Below the pieces are notes generated by a model, which saw only the letters and a list, made by a program, of their open reading frames with translations, had not been told where the DNA came from and did not search any database. Below, in pieces: positions 1 to 7,471 of a stretch of 64,000 nucleotides of DNA. This DNA comes from Kribbella capetownensis (lineage in GTDB: Bacteria > Actinomycetota > Actinomycetes > Propionibacteriales > Kribbellaceae), in contig NZ_SJKD01000009.1 of the NCBI RefSeq assembly GCF_004331485.1, positions 1-64,000 of the forward strand, written 5' to 3'. Made by a program: the position numbers and the translations under genes. Numbering within the stretch: position 1 is the stretch's first letter; each line of letters begins with the position of its first letter.

Positions 1-138
1 AGCAGAAGACCATCCGAAGCCCATGAACGGGGATAATGCATCTTTCGGCATTGACTTTCGGCACGCTGTTGAGTTCTCAAAAATCGGGCGCACACCGCGC
101 TTCAAACTTTCGTTTGAAGCTCCGGGGCAACTCGCCAA
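1..138 (-). promoter_or_regulatory. rRNA operon leader (16S lies left of window)
   Basis: Read on the minus strand, positions 82-61 give TTTTGAGAACTCAACAGCGTGC. This is the conserved element found in the leader between the rrn promoter and 16S rRNA in many actinobacteria, linked to antitermination and processing. The 5' end of mature 16S rRNA is not inside the window, so the operon runs leftwards past position 1. No protein is assigned here, although a reading frame is open by chance. Confidence 0.75.
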
Positions 139-167
139 ACTTTACTGTTTCGTCCGCGGCCGGTCAA
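139..167 (-). promoter_or_regulatory. Probable rrn promoter (-35/-10)
   Basis: On the minus strand a TTGACC -35 element (167-162) and a TAAAGT -10 element (144-139) are separated by exactly 17 bp. They sit just upstream of the conserved rRNA leader element at 82-61. Spacing and sequence match a primary-sigma promoter. Further upstream promoters between 168 and about 350 are possible but were not resolved. Confidence 0.7.
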
Positions 168-470
168 ATCGGCCTCTTTCGTCCCAGTCCCCCTGCGTGA
201 CTCAGTGTCCGAAACCCGCCGAGGCGTGTTTCGGCTTCCGAGACCTTCAGGGAGTTTGTCGGAGGACCGGCCGCTTTCGCGTCCTGCGCCTCGCTCCAAC
301 AAGAAGAACATTACTGACATTCGCGGTGCGGATGCAAATCGGGGTCCTGGACCCCTCCGATGCCCGCCGGCCGCGGCCTTCTCGTCCCTCTGTTCCCATC
401 CGCCACTCACGTCTCCGCGAGCGGTGGAACCTCCATCATCCACCCCCGGTCAAGGGGCGGCAGGTGGATC

Positions 471-500
471 GGGTGGGAGACGATCGCTCGTCCCCCACCC
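471..500. other. Strong inverted repeat between rrn leader and hydrolase gene
   Basis: GGGTGGG/CCCACCC and GACGA/TCGTC arms form a 12-pair stem with one mismatch around a TCGC loop. There is no T-tract. It lies in the gene-free stretch 345-611 and could be a terminator, or a boundary upstream of the rRNA operon. Nothing else was recognised in that stretch. Confidence 0.5.
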
Positions 501-611
501 GAGGTACCGCGACTGTCCGGCAGACGCCTCTCGGCGAGTGGCCGCTCGAAGCGGCGGAGGTTGAGGCCCGGGGTCATACATCGGACAGTCGAGAGGTGTA
601 ACCCCGGTGCT

Positions 612-635
612 CGCACACCTATTCCCGGGTGTGCG
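612..635 (-). terminator. Hairpin after serine hydrolase gene
   Basis: CGCACACC (612-619) pairs with GGTGTGCG (628-635) over an 8-nt loop, directly after the stop of the minus-strand gene that ends at 640. No U-tract follows, as is common in high-GC actinobacteria. Confidence 0.55.
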
Positions 636-639
636 TCGC

Positions 640-1959
640 TCAGGTGATGCGCGTGCAGGGGATCTCCTCGTCGTTCTGGATGAAGACCAGGTCGCCGTCG
701 CGGAGCTCGAGCTCGGTGTCTGCGGTGGAGGCTGCGAACCTGGTCGCGGAGCGCCCGCTGAAGTGCAACGGGTTCTGCTTCTCGAACGTCACCTCGAGTC
801 CACTCCCCCGCAGTACGACATCGAACGCCGGGCCGCCGTCCAGCCGGTACGCACCGGCCAGTTCAGCTGGAGCCTGTGACGGGAGATCCGGCAGCTCGAC
901 GTCCATCGGGTAGCCCTCCCAGCCGTACGCCGCGGCTGCCGCAGCGAAAGCGCGCAGGACGAGCCACATGCCGTTGTCGCTGTTGGTCATCACCGCCGCG
1001 CCCTGTCCGCTGTCCCGGTAGGCCAGCAGATGGCACTTGAATCCTTCGTTGCCTCCGCTGTGGCCGAAGCGCTGACCGGCGTCGTCGAGGAACAGTCCCA
1101 GTCCGAGATGGCTCAGGCCACCGATCCGCTCGCTGGCAGAGATCTGGGGCGTGAGCATCTCGCGGGCGAGGTCTGGCGACAACACCGCACCATCCACGCC
1201 TGCGTAGGCCTGATGGATGCCGATGGCGAACTTGGCGAGATCGGTCGGGGTTGTCCACAATCCTGCCGCGGCCAACTCCGGGTAGGCATGCCAGCGTCCG
1301 TCGATGGGCCGGCCTACCTCGTCGTGAGCTGTCGCTGCGGTGGCGTACAGCTCTGGCGGTAGCGGTTGGGCGTAGTCGCTGGCTGACATGTTGAGTGGTT
1401 CGAGAACCAGTTCCCGGGCGAGTTGCCGGAACGGTGTGCCCGTCACGTCCTCGAGAAGCTGTTGCAGGACGATTGTGCCGCCGCCGGCGTACCGGAACTG
1501 GGTCCCGGGGACGGTGTCGACGCGTACGCCGAAGGTGTTGGTCGGGCTGACGCCGTCGAGGATCTGCCTGGTAGTCGGGAGCGTGGCCTCATGGTGGTAC
1601 CCAGGGAATCCGTGCACCGTGAGGCCCGCACTGTGGCTGGCCAACTGCCGCAACGTGACGACCGGCTGCCAATCTCCAGTGGGCGGCACTTGCCACGACG
1701 TCAGCCGTTTGTTCACATCCTCATCGAGATCCAGCAGGCCGCGATCGACCAGCCGGAGCATCGCGAGGACCGCGACCGGCTTGCTGATCGAGCACGCCTG
1801 GAACAAGGTGCCCGGTCCCACCGGCGCAGACTCGCCTGCCTGCATCACGCCGGCGGTCCCGGTGTACCTGATCTCGCCACCCTCGATCACCGCCCAGCTC
1901 GCGCCGGGCACCCGGAACTTCTCGAGATCGGCCTCGATCCCCTCGCGCAGAACGTCCAC
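640..1959 (-). CDS. Beta-lactamase-like serine hydrolase (class C/EstB family)
   Basis: The protein has 439 residues and the beta-lactamase/penicillin-binding-protein fold. The SxxK nucleophile motif is SISK at about residues 57-60, a YAG triad (Tyr157) stands where the YxN motif is expected, and HSGG near residue 300 replaces the KTG box. Members are esterases, D-aminopeptidases or peptidases, and true beta-lactamase activity is uncommon. I chose the GTG at 1959 because GAGGGGAGGG lies five bases upstream; a longer TTG-started reading from 1980 has no ribosome site. No signal peptide is evident, so it is probably cytoplasmic. The substrate cannot be read from sequence. Confidence 0.85.
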   Translation of the reverse strand: MDVLREGIEADLEKFRVPGASWAVIEGGEIRYTGTAGVMQAGESAPVGPGTLFQACSISKPVAVLAMLRLVDRGLLDLDEDVNKRLTSWQVPPTGDWQPVVTLRQLASHSAGLTVHGFPGYHHEATLPTTRQILDGVSPTNTFGVRVDTVPGTQFRYAGGGTIVLQQLLEDVTGTPFRQLARELVLEPLNMSASDYAQPLPPELYATAATAHDEVGRPIDGRWHAYPELAAAGLWTTPTDLAKFAIGIHQAYAGVDGAVLSPDLAREMLTPQISASERIGGLSHLGLGLFLDDAGQRFGHSGGNEGFKCHLLAYRDSGQGAAVMTNSDNGMWLVLRAFAAAAAAYGWEGYPMDVELPDLPSQAPAELAGAYRLDGGPAFDVVLRGSGLEVTFEKQNPLHFSGRSATRFAASTADTELELRDGDLVFIQNDEEIPCTRIT

Positions 1960-2024
1960 GTTCCCTCCCCTCGGCTCCAACCGGCTCGGAGCCTCGTGGA
2001 GGGAACGCTACGACGCGAACGGTG

Positions 2025-2252
2025 CTACCTCGACGGTTGCGGCGCGCTGCAGTCGATCTTCGGGTTCGCGCCGATGTAGTTCAGTGGACCGGCGACGATG
2101 GTGACCAGCGTCGTACCCACCTTGGCGCACGTCGCGTCCGAACCCGCGAAGTAGTTCCGCTGGACCGCGGCCGCGAGGCCGATCAGCAACCAGACGAGAA
2201 CGATGATCGTGATGGCTCGGGAACCGGTCGTAGACGCTCTACGTGTGCGCAT
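2025..2252 (-). CDS. Small single-pass membrane protein, hypothetical
   Basis: This 75-residue protein has a basic N-terminus (MRTRRAST), one hydrophobic segment at about residues 14-30, and a short tail with two cysteines (Cys42 and Cys68) that could pair outside the cell. An excellent ribosome site (AGGAGGTGG) precedes the ATG. I do not recognise the family. It is the last of three small minus-strand genes after the HTH gene at 2563 and the KTSC gene at 2330, and may be cotranscribed with them. Confidence 0.65.
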   Translation of the reverse strand: MRTRRASTTGSRAITIIVLVWLLIGLAAAVQRNYFAGSDATCAKVGTTLVTIVAGPLNYIGANPKIDCSAPQPSR

Positions 2253-2329
2253 GTCCACCTCCTGGCTGGGCGCACCCCCGTGTGGAACTCCCTTCCGGTG
2301 CCCGCTGCGTGACCGCCGGAAACGCAGAG

Positions 2330-2533
2330 TCAGACTTCGCGACAGTCGTAGTACGGCTTGATGTGCTTGTTCACGTAGGCGCCGATGCTCGGTGCGGCGA
2401 GCAGAGCGGCGTACGTCGGCTGCGGGACTTCGTCGTACTGGTAGACGTACCCGTTGACGTACTCGAGCTCGAGCGTGCCGTCGGACCAGCCGACCGACTT
2501 GATGCTCGACGAGTTCACCGGCCGCCGTCTCAT
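2330..2533 (-). CDS. KTSC domain protein
   Basis: This 67-residue protein matches the KTSC domain over nearly its whole length. It has SSSIKSVGW at the N-terminal end, then a VNGYVYQYDEVP strand-turn segment, and ends with the SIGAYVNKHIKPYY pattern. KTSC domains are small beta-rich modules, sometimes fused to or encoded near nucleic-acid enzymes and regulators, with no firm biochemical role. It starts 29 bp after the HTH gene at 2563, so the two may be an operon. Confidence 0.75.
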   Translation of the reverse strand: MRRRPVNSSSIKSVGWSDGTLELEYVNGYVYQYDEVPQPTYAALLAAPSIGAYVNKHIKPYYDCREV

Positions 2534-2562
2534 GCCTCACTCCTTCTGTACGCCGCCACAGG

Positions 2563-2916
2563 TCAGTGTGCCGGTGATCGCTCCGGCTCGGGCGACTCCA
2601 GGCGCGCCACGGCGCGGGCGAGGTCGCCGATGGCTGTGTTGAGCTGGTCGAGCACGGCGTGGTCGAGCGGGATCCGTCGCTCGTCCAGGCCGAGATTGGC
2701 CTCGAACCGGACCAAGGCATCAGGCGGCGCGTTCTTGAGTGAGGTGTCGAGTGCCTCCTGTAAGTACGGACTGGGCACGATCTCGGGTCTCTCCCGCCAC
2801 TTCGTGACCGTGCGAGGCGCAATGCCGAGGTGCTCGGCGAAGGCTTCGTTCGTCAGCCGCAGCGCCGTCCGCAAGGCGTGCGCGTGCCGGCCGGTCCATT
2901 CTTCGATGACTGTCAT
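2563..2916 (-). CDS. Helix-turn-helix DNA-binding protein
   Basis: A 117-residue protein. Residues about 10-45 form an XRE-like helix-turn-helix, with LTNEAFAEHLGIAPRTVTKW as the recognition region. The remainder is helical and acidic. I chose the ATG at 2916 because AAGGAG lies eight bases upstream; readings from further upstream have no ribosome site. It is probably a transcription regulator. The small KTSC and membrane-protein genes downstream are the likely cotranscribed partners. No ligand domain was recognised. Confidence 0.7.
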   Translation of the reverse strand: MTVIEEWTGRHAHALRTALRLTNEAFAEHLGIAPRTVTKWRERPEIVPSPYLQEALDTSLKNAPPDALVRFEANLGLDERRIPLDHAVLDQLNTAIGDLARAVARLESPEPERSPAH

Positions 2917-3019
2917 CGGGTTCGCTCCTTGGGCGTCGATCACTCCTTGCAATCAGATTACGGCGATTGGGTGACCGTCGGAGTGCACAATTTGTGCCCT
3001 GTGGATACCGGTTGGGTTC

Positions 3020-3352
3020 ATGGTGCGGACCGGCTCCGGCGCGTTGACTTCAGGCATGAACGAGATCGGCGGAAGAACCCCGACGCTGCTGCGGACGATC
3101 CCGCGCCGGCGTCATCTGAAGGTCGCGAACAAGTCCGGGCCACGCTGCTTCCAGCTGGTCCGTCATGTCGACGTCTCCGGCATCAGCGGTACGGGCGTCG
3201 TCGCCGAAGGGGTCGAGTGGAGCGACGGGACGGTGGCCCTGCACTGGGGAGGCCGCTATCCCACCACCACGGTCTGGCCGGACGGCGTGCACGCACTGCT
3301 CACCGTCCACGGCCACAACGGTGCGACCACGATTCGCTGGCTGGACGAGTAG
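3020..3352 (+). CDS. Conserved-looking hypothetical protein
   Basis: The frame encodes up to 110 residues, with a basic N-terminal third (LLRTIPRRRHLKV) and a beta-rich C-terminal half (VEWSDGTVALHWGG, ATTIRWLDE). That half resembles short actinobacterial proteins of unknown function. Two ATG starts are possible, 3020 and 3056, and neither has a clear ribosome site. Codon use looks genuine. It is divergent from the HTH gene and convergent with the membrane-protein gene at 3412. Confidence 0.55.
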   Translation: MVRTGSGALTSGMNEIGGRTPTLLRTIPRRRHLKVANKSGPRCFQLVRHVDVSGISGTGVVAEGVEWSDGTVALHWGGRYPTTTVWPDGVHALLTVHGHNGATTIRWLDE

Positions 3353-3368
3353 CCATGTGGACCCGATC

Positions 3369-3410
3369 TCGGTGGGGCGGGCCTCCCCTGCAGCCGGCCC
3401 GCCTCACCGA
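3369..3410. terminator. Bidirectional hairpin terminator
   Basis: Arms 3369-3383 and 3396-3410 pair over 15 positions with one G-T wobble and a 12-nt loop. The hairpin sits between two convergent genes ending at 3352 and 3412, so it could serve both. Confidence 0.6.
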
Positions 3411-3411
3411 C

Positions 3412-4431
3412 CTACTCCGAGAAGAACTGCTCGCGGTACTCGGCCGGCGTCTCCGTGCTCGATCGGGGTGCAGAGCCGTTCAGTCCCGGAGACGTGGTGG
3501 GCGTCGCGCTCGGCTTGTCGACCTCGCTTGGGGGCTGCGTGCCGGCGTCAGGCGGGGCCGGCTGCTGGTGCGATTCGTCCGGTTCCACCAGAGTGTCGAC
3601 CGCGGCGTTGAAGGCGAGTTCGGCCCGGGTCGGCTTGGTGTGCTCGATGGCGTCGGCGGACGCACGCCGTGCCGGGAGGTCGTTGGCGGCCGCGGACAGT
3701 TCGGCGAGGGTGTCGAGCAGACCGAGGGCCGTCTCGACCTCGCCGGGGTGATTGACCAGCCACCAGACCGCAGCCGAGCCAGGCGTAGCAAAGACGTCGT
3801 CCTTCAGGTATGCGCGTTTGTCCTGCTCCATCCGGCGTTCGAGCAGAGTCGTCTGCTCCCGGCGGTGCAGAGCCGCGAGATGCTGGAGATGCTTCTGGTC
3901 CGCGTCGGGCAGCCGCAGCCGGATCTCGGTCGCCCAGCAGCGCACCTGTCCCTTCTCGTCCAACGCGGGCTCACCAAGGGTCGCGGCGAGGCGGTGCTGG
4001 TTGAGCGACTCCTCGGTGACCTGTTGGGTCGCGGTCAGAGCTCTGGCCCGCTCGAGCAAGGCGTGGACGGCGACCGCACCGAGGTCCGCGTGGCGCGAGC
4101 CCGACAGCACGGTGGACCACTGCACCACCGCCGAGAAGCTGAACTGGAAGTCGGGCGACGCGGACGGCAGCCGGATGTCGGCCACCGTGCGCGACGGCGG
4201 TCCGGAGAAGACGGGGTCCGGATCGGGCAAGACGACGGATGGTGCCGGCGTCTGCCTGGCGATCACGGGACGCGGTTCGTCGGGCTGCTTCCAGACCACC
4301 GCCAGCAGGATGAGCAGCACCACCGTGAGTACAACGGCAGCCCAGGCCGGGAGGCCGACGACGAGCGATACGACGTAGAGGACCAGGACAATCGCGGCAG
4401 CAGTCAGGAGGGAATTCCGGTGGAGCTTCAT
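3412..4431 (-). CDS. Membrane-anchored protein of unknown function, partner of CHAT-like protease
   Basis: This 339-residue protein has two adjacent transmembrane segments near the N-terminus (about residues 8-28 and 30-47). A soluble region follows, with a helical, probably coiled-coil stretch at about 170-205 (LHRREQTTLLERRMEQDKRA). After it comes a hydrophobic GSAAVWWLVNHPGEVE motif and a Pro/Ser/Thr-rich tail. I do not recognise the family with confidence. Its ATG overlaps the stop of a short upstream frame as ATGA, and the CHAT-like gene at 4624 lies upstream on the same strand, so the two probably function together. Membrane anchoring beside a caspase-fold protease suggests a sensing or conflict role, which is inference only. 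Confidence 0.6.
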   Translation of the reverse strand: MKLHRNSLLTAAAIVLVLYVVSLVVGLPAWAAVVLTVVLLILLAVVWKQPDEPRPVIARQTPAPSVVLPDPDPVFSGPPSRTVADIRLPSASPDFQFSFSAVVQWSTVLSGSRHADLGAVAVHALLERARALTATQQVTEESLNQHRLAATLGEPALDEKGQVRCWATEIRLRLPDADQKHLQHLAALHRREQTTLLERRMEQDKRAYLKDDVFATPGSAAVWWLVNHPGEVETALGLLDTLAELSAAANDLPARRASADAIEHTKPTRAELAFNAAVDTLVEPDESHQQPAPPDAGTQPPSEVDKPSATPTTSPGLNGSAPRSSTETPAEYREQFFSE

Positions 4432-4526
4432 GGTGGCGTTCCTTCACCGCGTCGGGCGGACGTCAGTAGGTCGGCGAATGCATACCGGACGGCTTCCCCG
4501 TCCTCCGCCACCCAGGTCACCGGCAA
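4428..4526 (-). CDS. Possible short coupled ORF
   Basis: A short frame whose stop overlaps the start of the membrane-protein gene in an ATGA arrangement typical of coupled translation. It ends in LPVTWVAEDGEAVRYAFADL followed by a basic tail. The only starts are TTG (4526) or GTG (4520), without a good ribosome site, so it may not be expressed. It fills part of the 190-bp gap between the CHAT-like gene and the membrane-protein gene. Confidence 0.25.
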   Translation of the reverse strand: MPVTWVAEDGEAVRYAFADLLTSARRGEGTPP

Positions 4527-4623
4527 CCCAGACCACGGATCCCGCCACTCAGCGAGACCACAAAAAGTCTCACATGCGCCACCGAAAGTAGCCGCCCGGA
4601 GCGTGTCGGTAGCCGAGCGTGAG

Positions 4624-5253
4624 TCAGCCGGTGAGGGAGCGGAGGGCTCGGCGGGACGGGGTGAGCACCACGGGCTTGTACGGGCAGCGGGCGTCGGTGA
4701 GAGTTTCGTAGGCGCGGATGGCTCGGTTGGCGGCGTCCCAGCCCTGCTCGGCGGGGGTGCGGCCGAGGCCGCGATTGCGGACCAAGGCGCCGTAGAAGGC
4801 GGAGCAGAAGACGGTCGCCTCGTACCAGCCGATGACCGTGCTGGTCCCGATGTAGGTGATGTCGTCCTGGAGACAGTCGCGGATGGCCCGCTGCCATTTG
4901 CCGATGCCGGTCTTGCAGCCGTCGGCGATGACGACACCACTCGCAATGCCCCACTGCCGGTCGAGGAACCACTCCGCGAGCGAGCGCAGCGAGACCTGGG
5001 TCTTCCCGTCGGTCGAGAGGAACGACGGCTCCTCGCTGTGGTCACCGTGTGCCATCACGTGCAGGACGGTCGACGGGGTGGTCAGGGCCGAGAACGCGGT
5101 CTCGTGGTCGCGGGTGCGGACGAAGTTCACATCGATCACCGGCTGGTCCCAGCCGGCGTTGATGTTGCCGGTGATGCCCTGGACGAAGCTCATCGAGGCG
5201 TCGAACGAACTGTCCAGACCGAGATCCACCAGGGTGATCAGCCGGTTCTTCAT
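4624..5253 (-). CDS. Caspase/CHAT-like peptidase domain protein
   Basis: This 209-residue protein has the hallmarks of the caspase/CHAT clan. A His motif (VLHVMAHGD, His69) follows a hydrophobic strand, and a Cys motif (VVIADGCKTG, Cys113) follows the next one. Then comes YIGTSTVIGWYEATVFCSAF, resembling the CHAT segment that recognises a selected activity site. The domain stands alone, without the TPR or effector-recruiting modules usually fused to CHAT. The ATG at 5253 has GGGAGGG upstream. In bacteria such proteases cleave partner proteins in immunity or death pathways. Its neighbour at 3412 is the obvious candidate partner. Family assignment rests on motif reading. Confidence 0.65.
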   Translation of the reverse strand: MKNRLITLVDLGLDSSFDASMSFVQGITGNINAGWDQPVIDVNFVRTRDHETAFSALTTPSTVLHVMAHGDHSEEPSFLSTDGKTQVSLRSLAEWFLDRQWGIASGVVIADGCKTGIGKWQRAIRDCLQDDITYIGTSTVIGWYEATVFCSAFYGALVRNRGLGRTPAEQGWDAANRAIRAYETLTDARCPYKPVVLTPSRRALRSLTG

Positions 5254-5465
5254 TCGCCCATCCCTCCCAAGCGTTTCCTTCCCCGCCGCACCATGATGAA
5301 CCACGGATCCGACAGTTCGCGCCCCTGTTTATCTGGGCTGAGACGGCCCGCTCGGGTCCGGGCCGGACCGTACGACGTACGGCGGTCGGGCGCCGGTGGA
5401 GGACGCGGGAGCGGACCGTGAGCGGCGGTACGGTGGCGGGGCAGCGGCTGCCGAAGGAGGACAGG

Positions 5466-6290
5466 ATGAGTCAGGTTCCGAGTGTCACGCTGAGTCATGG
5501 ATCGGTGATGCCACGGGTCGGTCTGGGAACGTCACCGATGAACGACGCGGACGCGGAACGGGCAGTCAGTCAGGCGCTCGAGGTTGGATATCGGCTGTTC
5601 GACACGGCGGAGAACTACCGCAACGAGGTCGGGGTCGGACGGGCGCTGCGTGGTGCGCCGCGCGACCAGGTGTTCGTCACGTCGAAGTTCAACAAGCGGT
5701 GGCACAGCGTCGACGGGGCGCGGACCGCATTCGAGGCCAGCGCGGAGAAGCTAGGCCTCGAGTACCTCGACCTGCTGCTGATTCATTGGCCTAACCCGGA
5801 GCAGGACCGGTACGTCGACGCGTGGCGCGGGCTGATCGAGTTGCGGGAGGCGGGGTTGGTGCGGGCGATCGGTACGTCGAACTTCAAGCCTGCTCACCTG
5901 TCGCGGCTCATCGACGAGACCGGGGTGGCGCCTGAGGTCAATCAAGTGCAGCTGAGTCCGGTGTGGGCGAAGGCCGCGGAGCGGGAGTTCCATGCGCAGC
6001 ACGGGATCGTCACCGAGGCGTGGAGTCCGTTGGGTAAGGGGACCGATCTGCTGAGCCATCCGGCTGTGCAGGAGATTGCCAAGGCCCATGGGCGGTCGCC
6101 GGGTCAGGTGGTTCTGCGTTGGGAGACCCAGCAGGACGTCGTACCGATTCCCAAGTCAGCCAACCCAGGCCGGCTCGCCGACAACCTGGATATCTTCGAC
6201 TTCGACCTGACGCCCGCCCAGCTGTCCGCCCTAGCAGCCCTCGACGGCACCAGCCGCCCCGCCGCCAACTCAGACCACTCCGGCCACTAA
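5466..6290 (+). CDS. Aldo/keto reductase
   Basis: The 274-residue protein is an NADPH-dependent aldo/keto reductase of the 2,5-diketo-D-gluconate reductase type. The catalytic tetrad is visible as Asp46 and Tyr51 (FDTAENY), Lys74 (TSKFNK) and His107 (IHWPNP). The cofactor region carries IGTSNF and IPKSANPGR. The ATG at 5466 follows GAAGGAGGACAGG. It is a typical cytoplasmic TIM-barrel enzyme of normal length. Substrate unknown; the neighbours do not suggest a pathway. Confidence 0.9.
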   Translation: MSQVPSVTLSHGSVMPRVGLGTSPMNDADAERAVSQALEVGYRLFDTAENYRNEVGVGRALRGAPRDQVFVTSKFNKRWHSVDGARTAFEASAEKLGLEYLDLLLIHWPNPEQDRYVDAWRGLIELREAGLVRAIGTSNFKPAHLSRLIDETGVAPEVNQVQLSPVWAKAAEREFHAQHGIVTEAWSPLGKGTDLLSHPAVQEIAKAHGRSPGQVVLRWETQQDVVPIPKSANPGRLADNLDIFDFDLTPAQLSALAALDGTSRPAANSDHSGH

Positions 6291-6350
6291 CCACCACCCC
6301 CGGACCTCCCCGGACCGGCGCAGAACGGGCGGCTGCTCGTTTGAGCGGGG

Positions 6351-7409
6351 TTAGGGCTTGTGGGCTAGGTAGTAGGCGTTGAAGGCGTCTGCTTCTACTT
6401 GGGCGATGTCTATGGAGGCGAAGCCGGCGTTGGTGAGCATTTCGTGGGCCTTCTGATGGCCCCAGACGGTGCCGAGGCCGGTGCCGCCGGCGGACAGGGA
6501 GACGGTCATGCAGTGCATGGTCGAGACGCCGTACAGGAAGGTCGCGAACGGGTTGTCCAGGTTGTCTTCGAGGTTGCTCGACGCCTGGATGTCGACCATC
6601 AGGAACACACCGCCTGGGCGCAGCGACGCCGCGATTCCGGCGAGCACCGCCGCCGGCTGTGCCTGGTCGTGGATCGCGTCGAAGGCGGTGACGAGGTCGA
6701 ATCGTTCGTACTCCCCCAGGTCAGCAACATCGCGAACCACGAACTCCGCGTTCCCCAGACCGTCCGCCTCGGCACGACCGGCCGCGATGCCTTCCGTGGA
6801 GATGTCGTAGCCGACGCACCGACTCCGCGGATAGGCCGCGGCGATCAGGTTGATGGCGTGCCCGCTGCCACAACCGATGTCCGCAACGTCGATGCCGTCG
6901 ACGAGCCGCTCCGGCAGTCCAGGGACCAGCGGCAGGATCGAGTCGAGTAGTGCCGCATCGAAGAGGGCACCACTGTCTTCGGCCATCAGCCGGTGGAACT
7001 CGGTGTACTCCGCGTACGGAACACCGCCACCGTGGCGGAAGCACTCGATCAACCGCGACTCCACTCCCGCAAGCAATGCGATGAACTGCGTCGCGCCCGC
7101 GAGGTTGTCCGGCCCGGCAGCGCGGGTCAGGAGAGCGGCGTGTTCCCGCGGTAACCAGTAGGTCCGGCGCTCGGCGTCGTACTCCACCATCCGCGCGACC
7201 GTCATCCCGCCCAGCCACTCCCGCACGTACCGCTCCTGCAGGCCCGCGGCTCCCGCGAGCTCATGACTCGTGACGGGCGGCAGTTCCGCCATCGTGTCGA
7301 ATAGGCCCACCTGATGTCCGATGCTCATGAGCAGCGTGAGCACCCCATGGTTGAGCACCTCACCCATCTGCGCGCCGAAAGCCTCGACGCGTGGAGTGTC
7401 CAAAAGCAT
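6351..7409 (-). CDS. SAM-dependent methyltransferase with N-terminal winged helix
   Basis: A 352-residue class I methyltransferase of the Rv2258c-like group. Residues about 20-90 form the dimerisation/winged-helix region found in small-molecule O-methyltransferases. The SAM-binding motif DVADIGCGSGHA lies near residue 174. An acidic motif II region (FDLVTAFDAIHD) and a post-motif LRPGGVFLMVDI follow. I chose the ATG at 7409 because GGGAGG lies upstream; a GTG three codons earlier is possible. It is transcribed with, and immediately after, the LuxR regulator at 7472, which may control it. The substrate is unknown. Confidence 0.85.
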   Translation of the reverse strand: MLLDTPRVEAFGAQMGEVLNHGVLTLLMSIGHQVGLFDTMAELPPVTSHELAGAAGLQERYVREWLGGMTVARMVEYDAERRTYWLPREHAALLTRAAGPDNLAGATQFIALLAGVESRLIECFRHGGGVPYAEYTEFHRLMAEDSGALFDAALLDSILPLVPGLPERLVDGIDVADIGCGSGHAINLIAAAYPRSRCVGYDISTEGIAAGRAEADGLGNAEFVVRDVADLGEYERFDLVTAFDAIHDQAQPAAVLAGIAASLRPGGVFLMVDIQASSNLEDNLDNPFATFLYGVSTMHCMTVSLSAGGTGLGTVWGHQKAHEMLTNAGFASIDIAQVEADAFNAYYLAHKP

Positions 7410-7471
7410 TGTCCGCACCTCCCACAGGCAGCATCACCCCGGAAGATCGCGCGCAGCATCGGTGAACTCGC

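Noticed and set aside
23..601. 192-residue plus-strand reading frame at the left edge
   Set aside because: It covers the rRNA promoter and leader on the other strand, has no ribosome site or recognisable motifs, and is Arg/Pro/Ser-rich like a chance frame in GC-rich DNA.
2830..5421. 863-residue plus-strand frame
   Set aside because: It is the antisense shadow of the membrane-protein and CHAT-like genes; composition is Arg/Gly/Val-rich without motifs.
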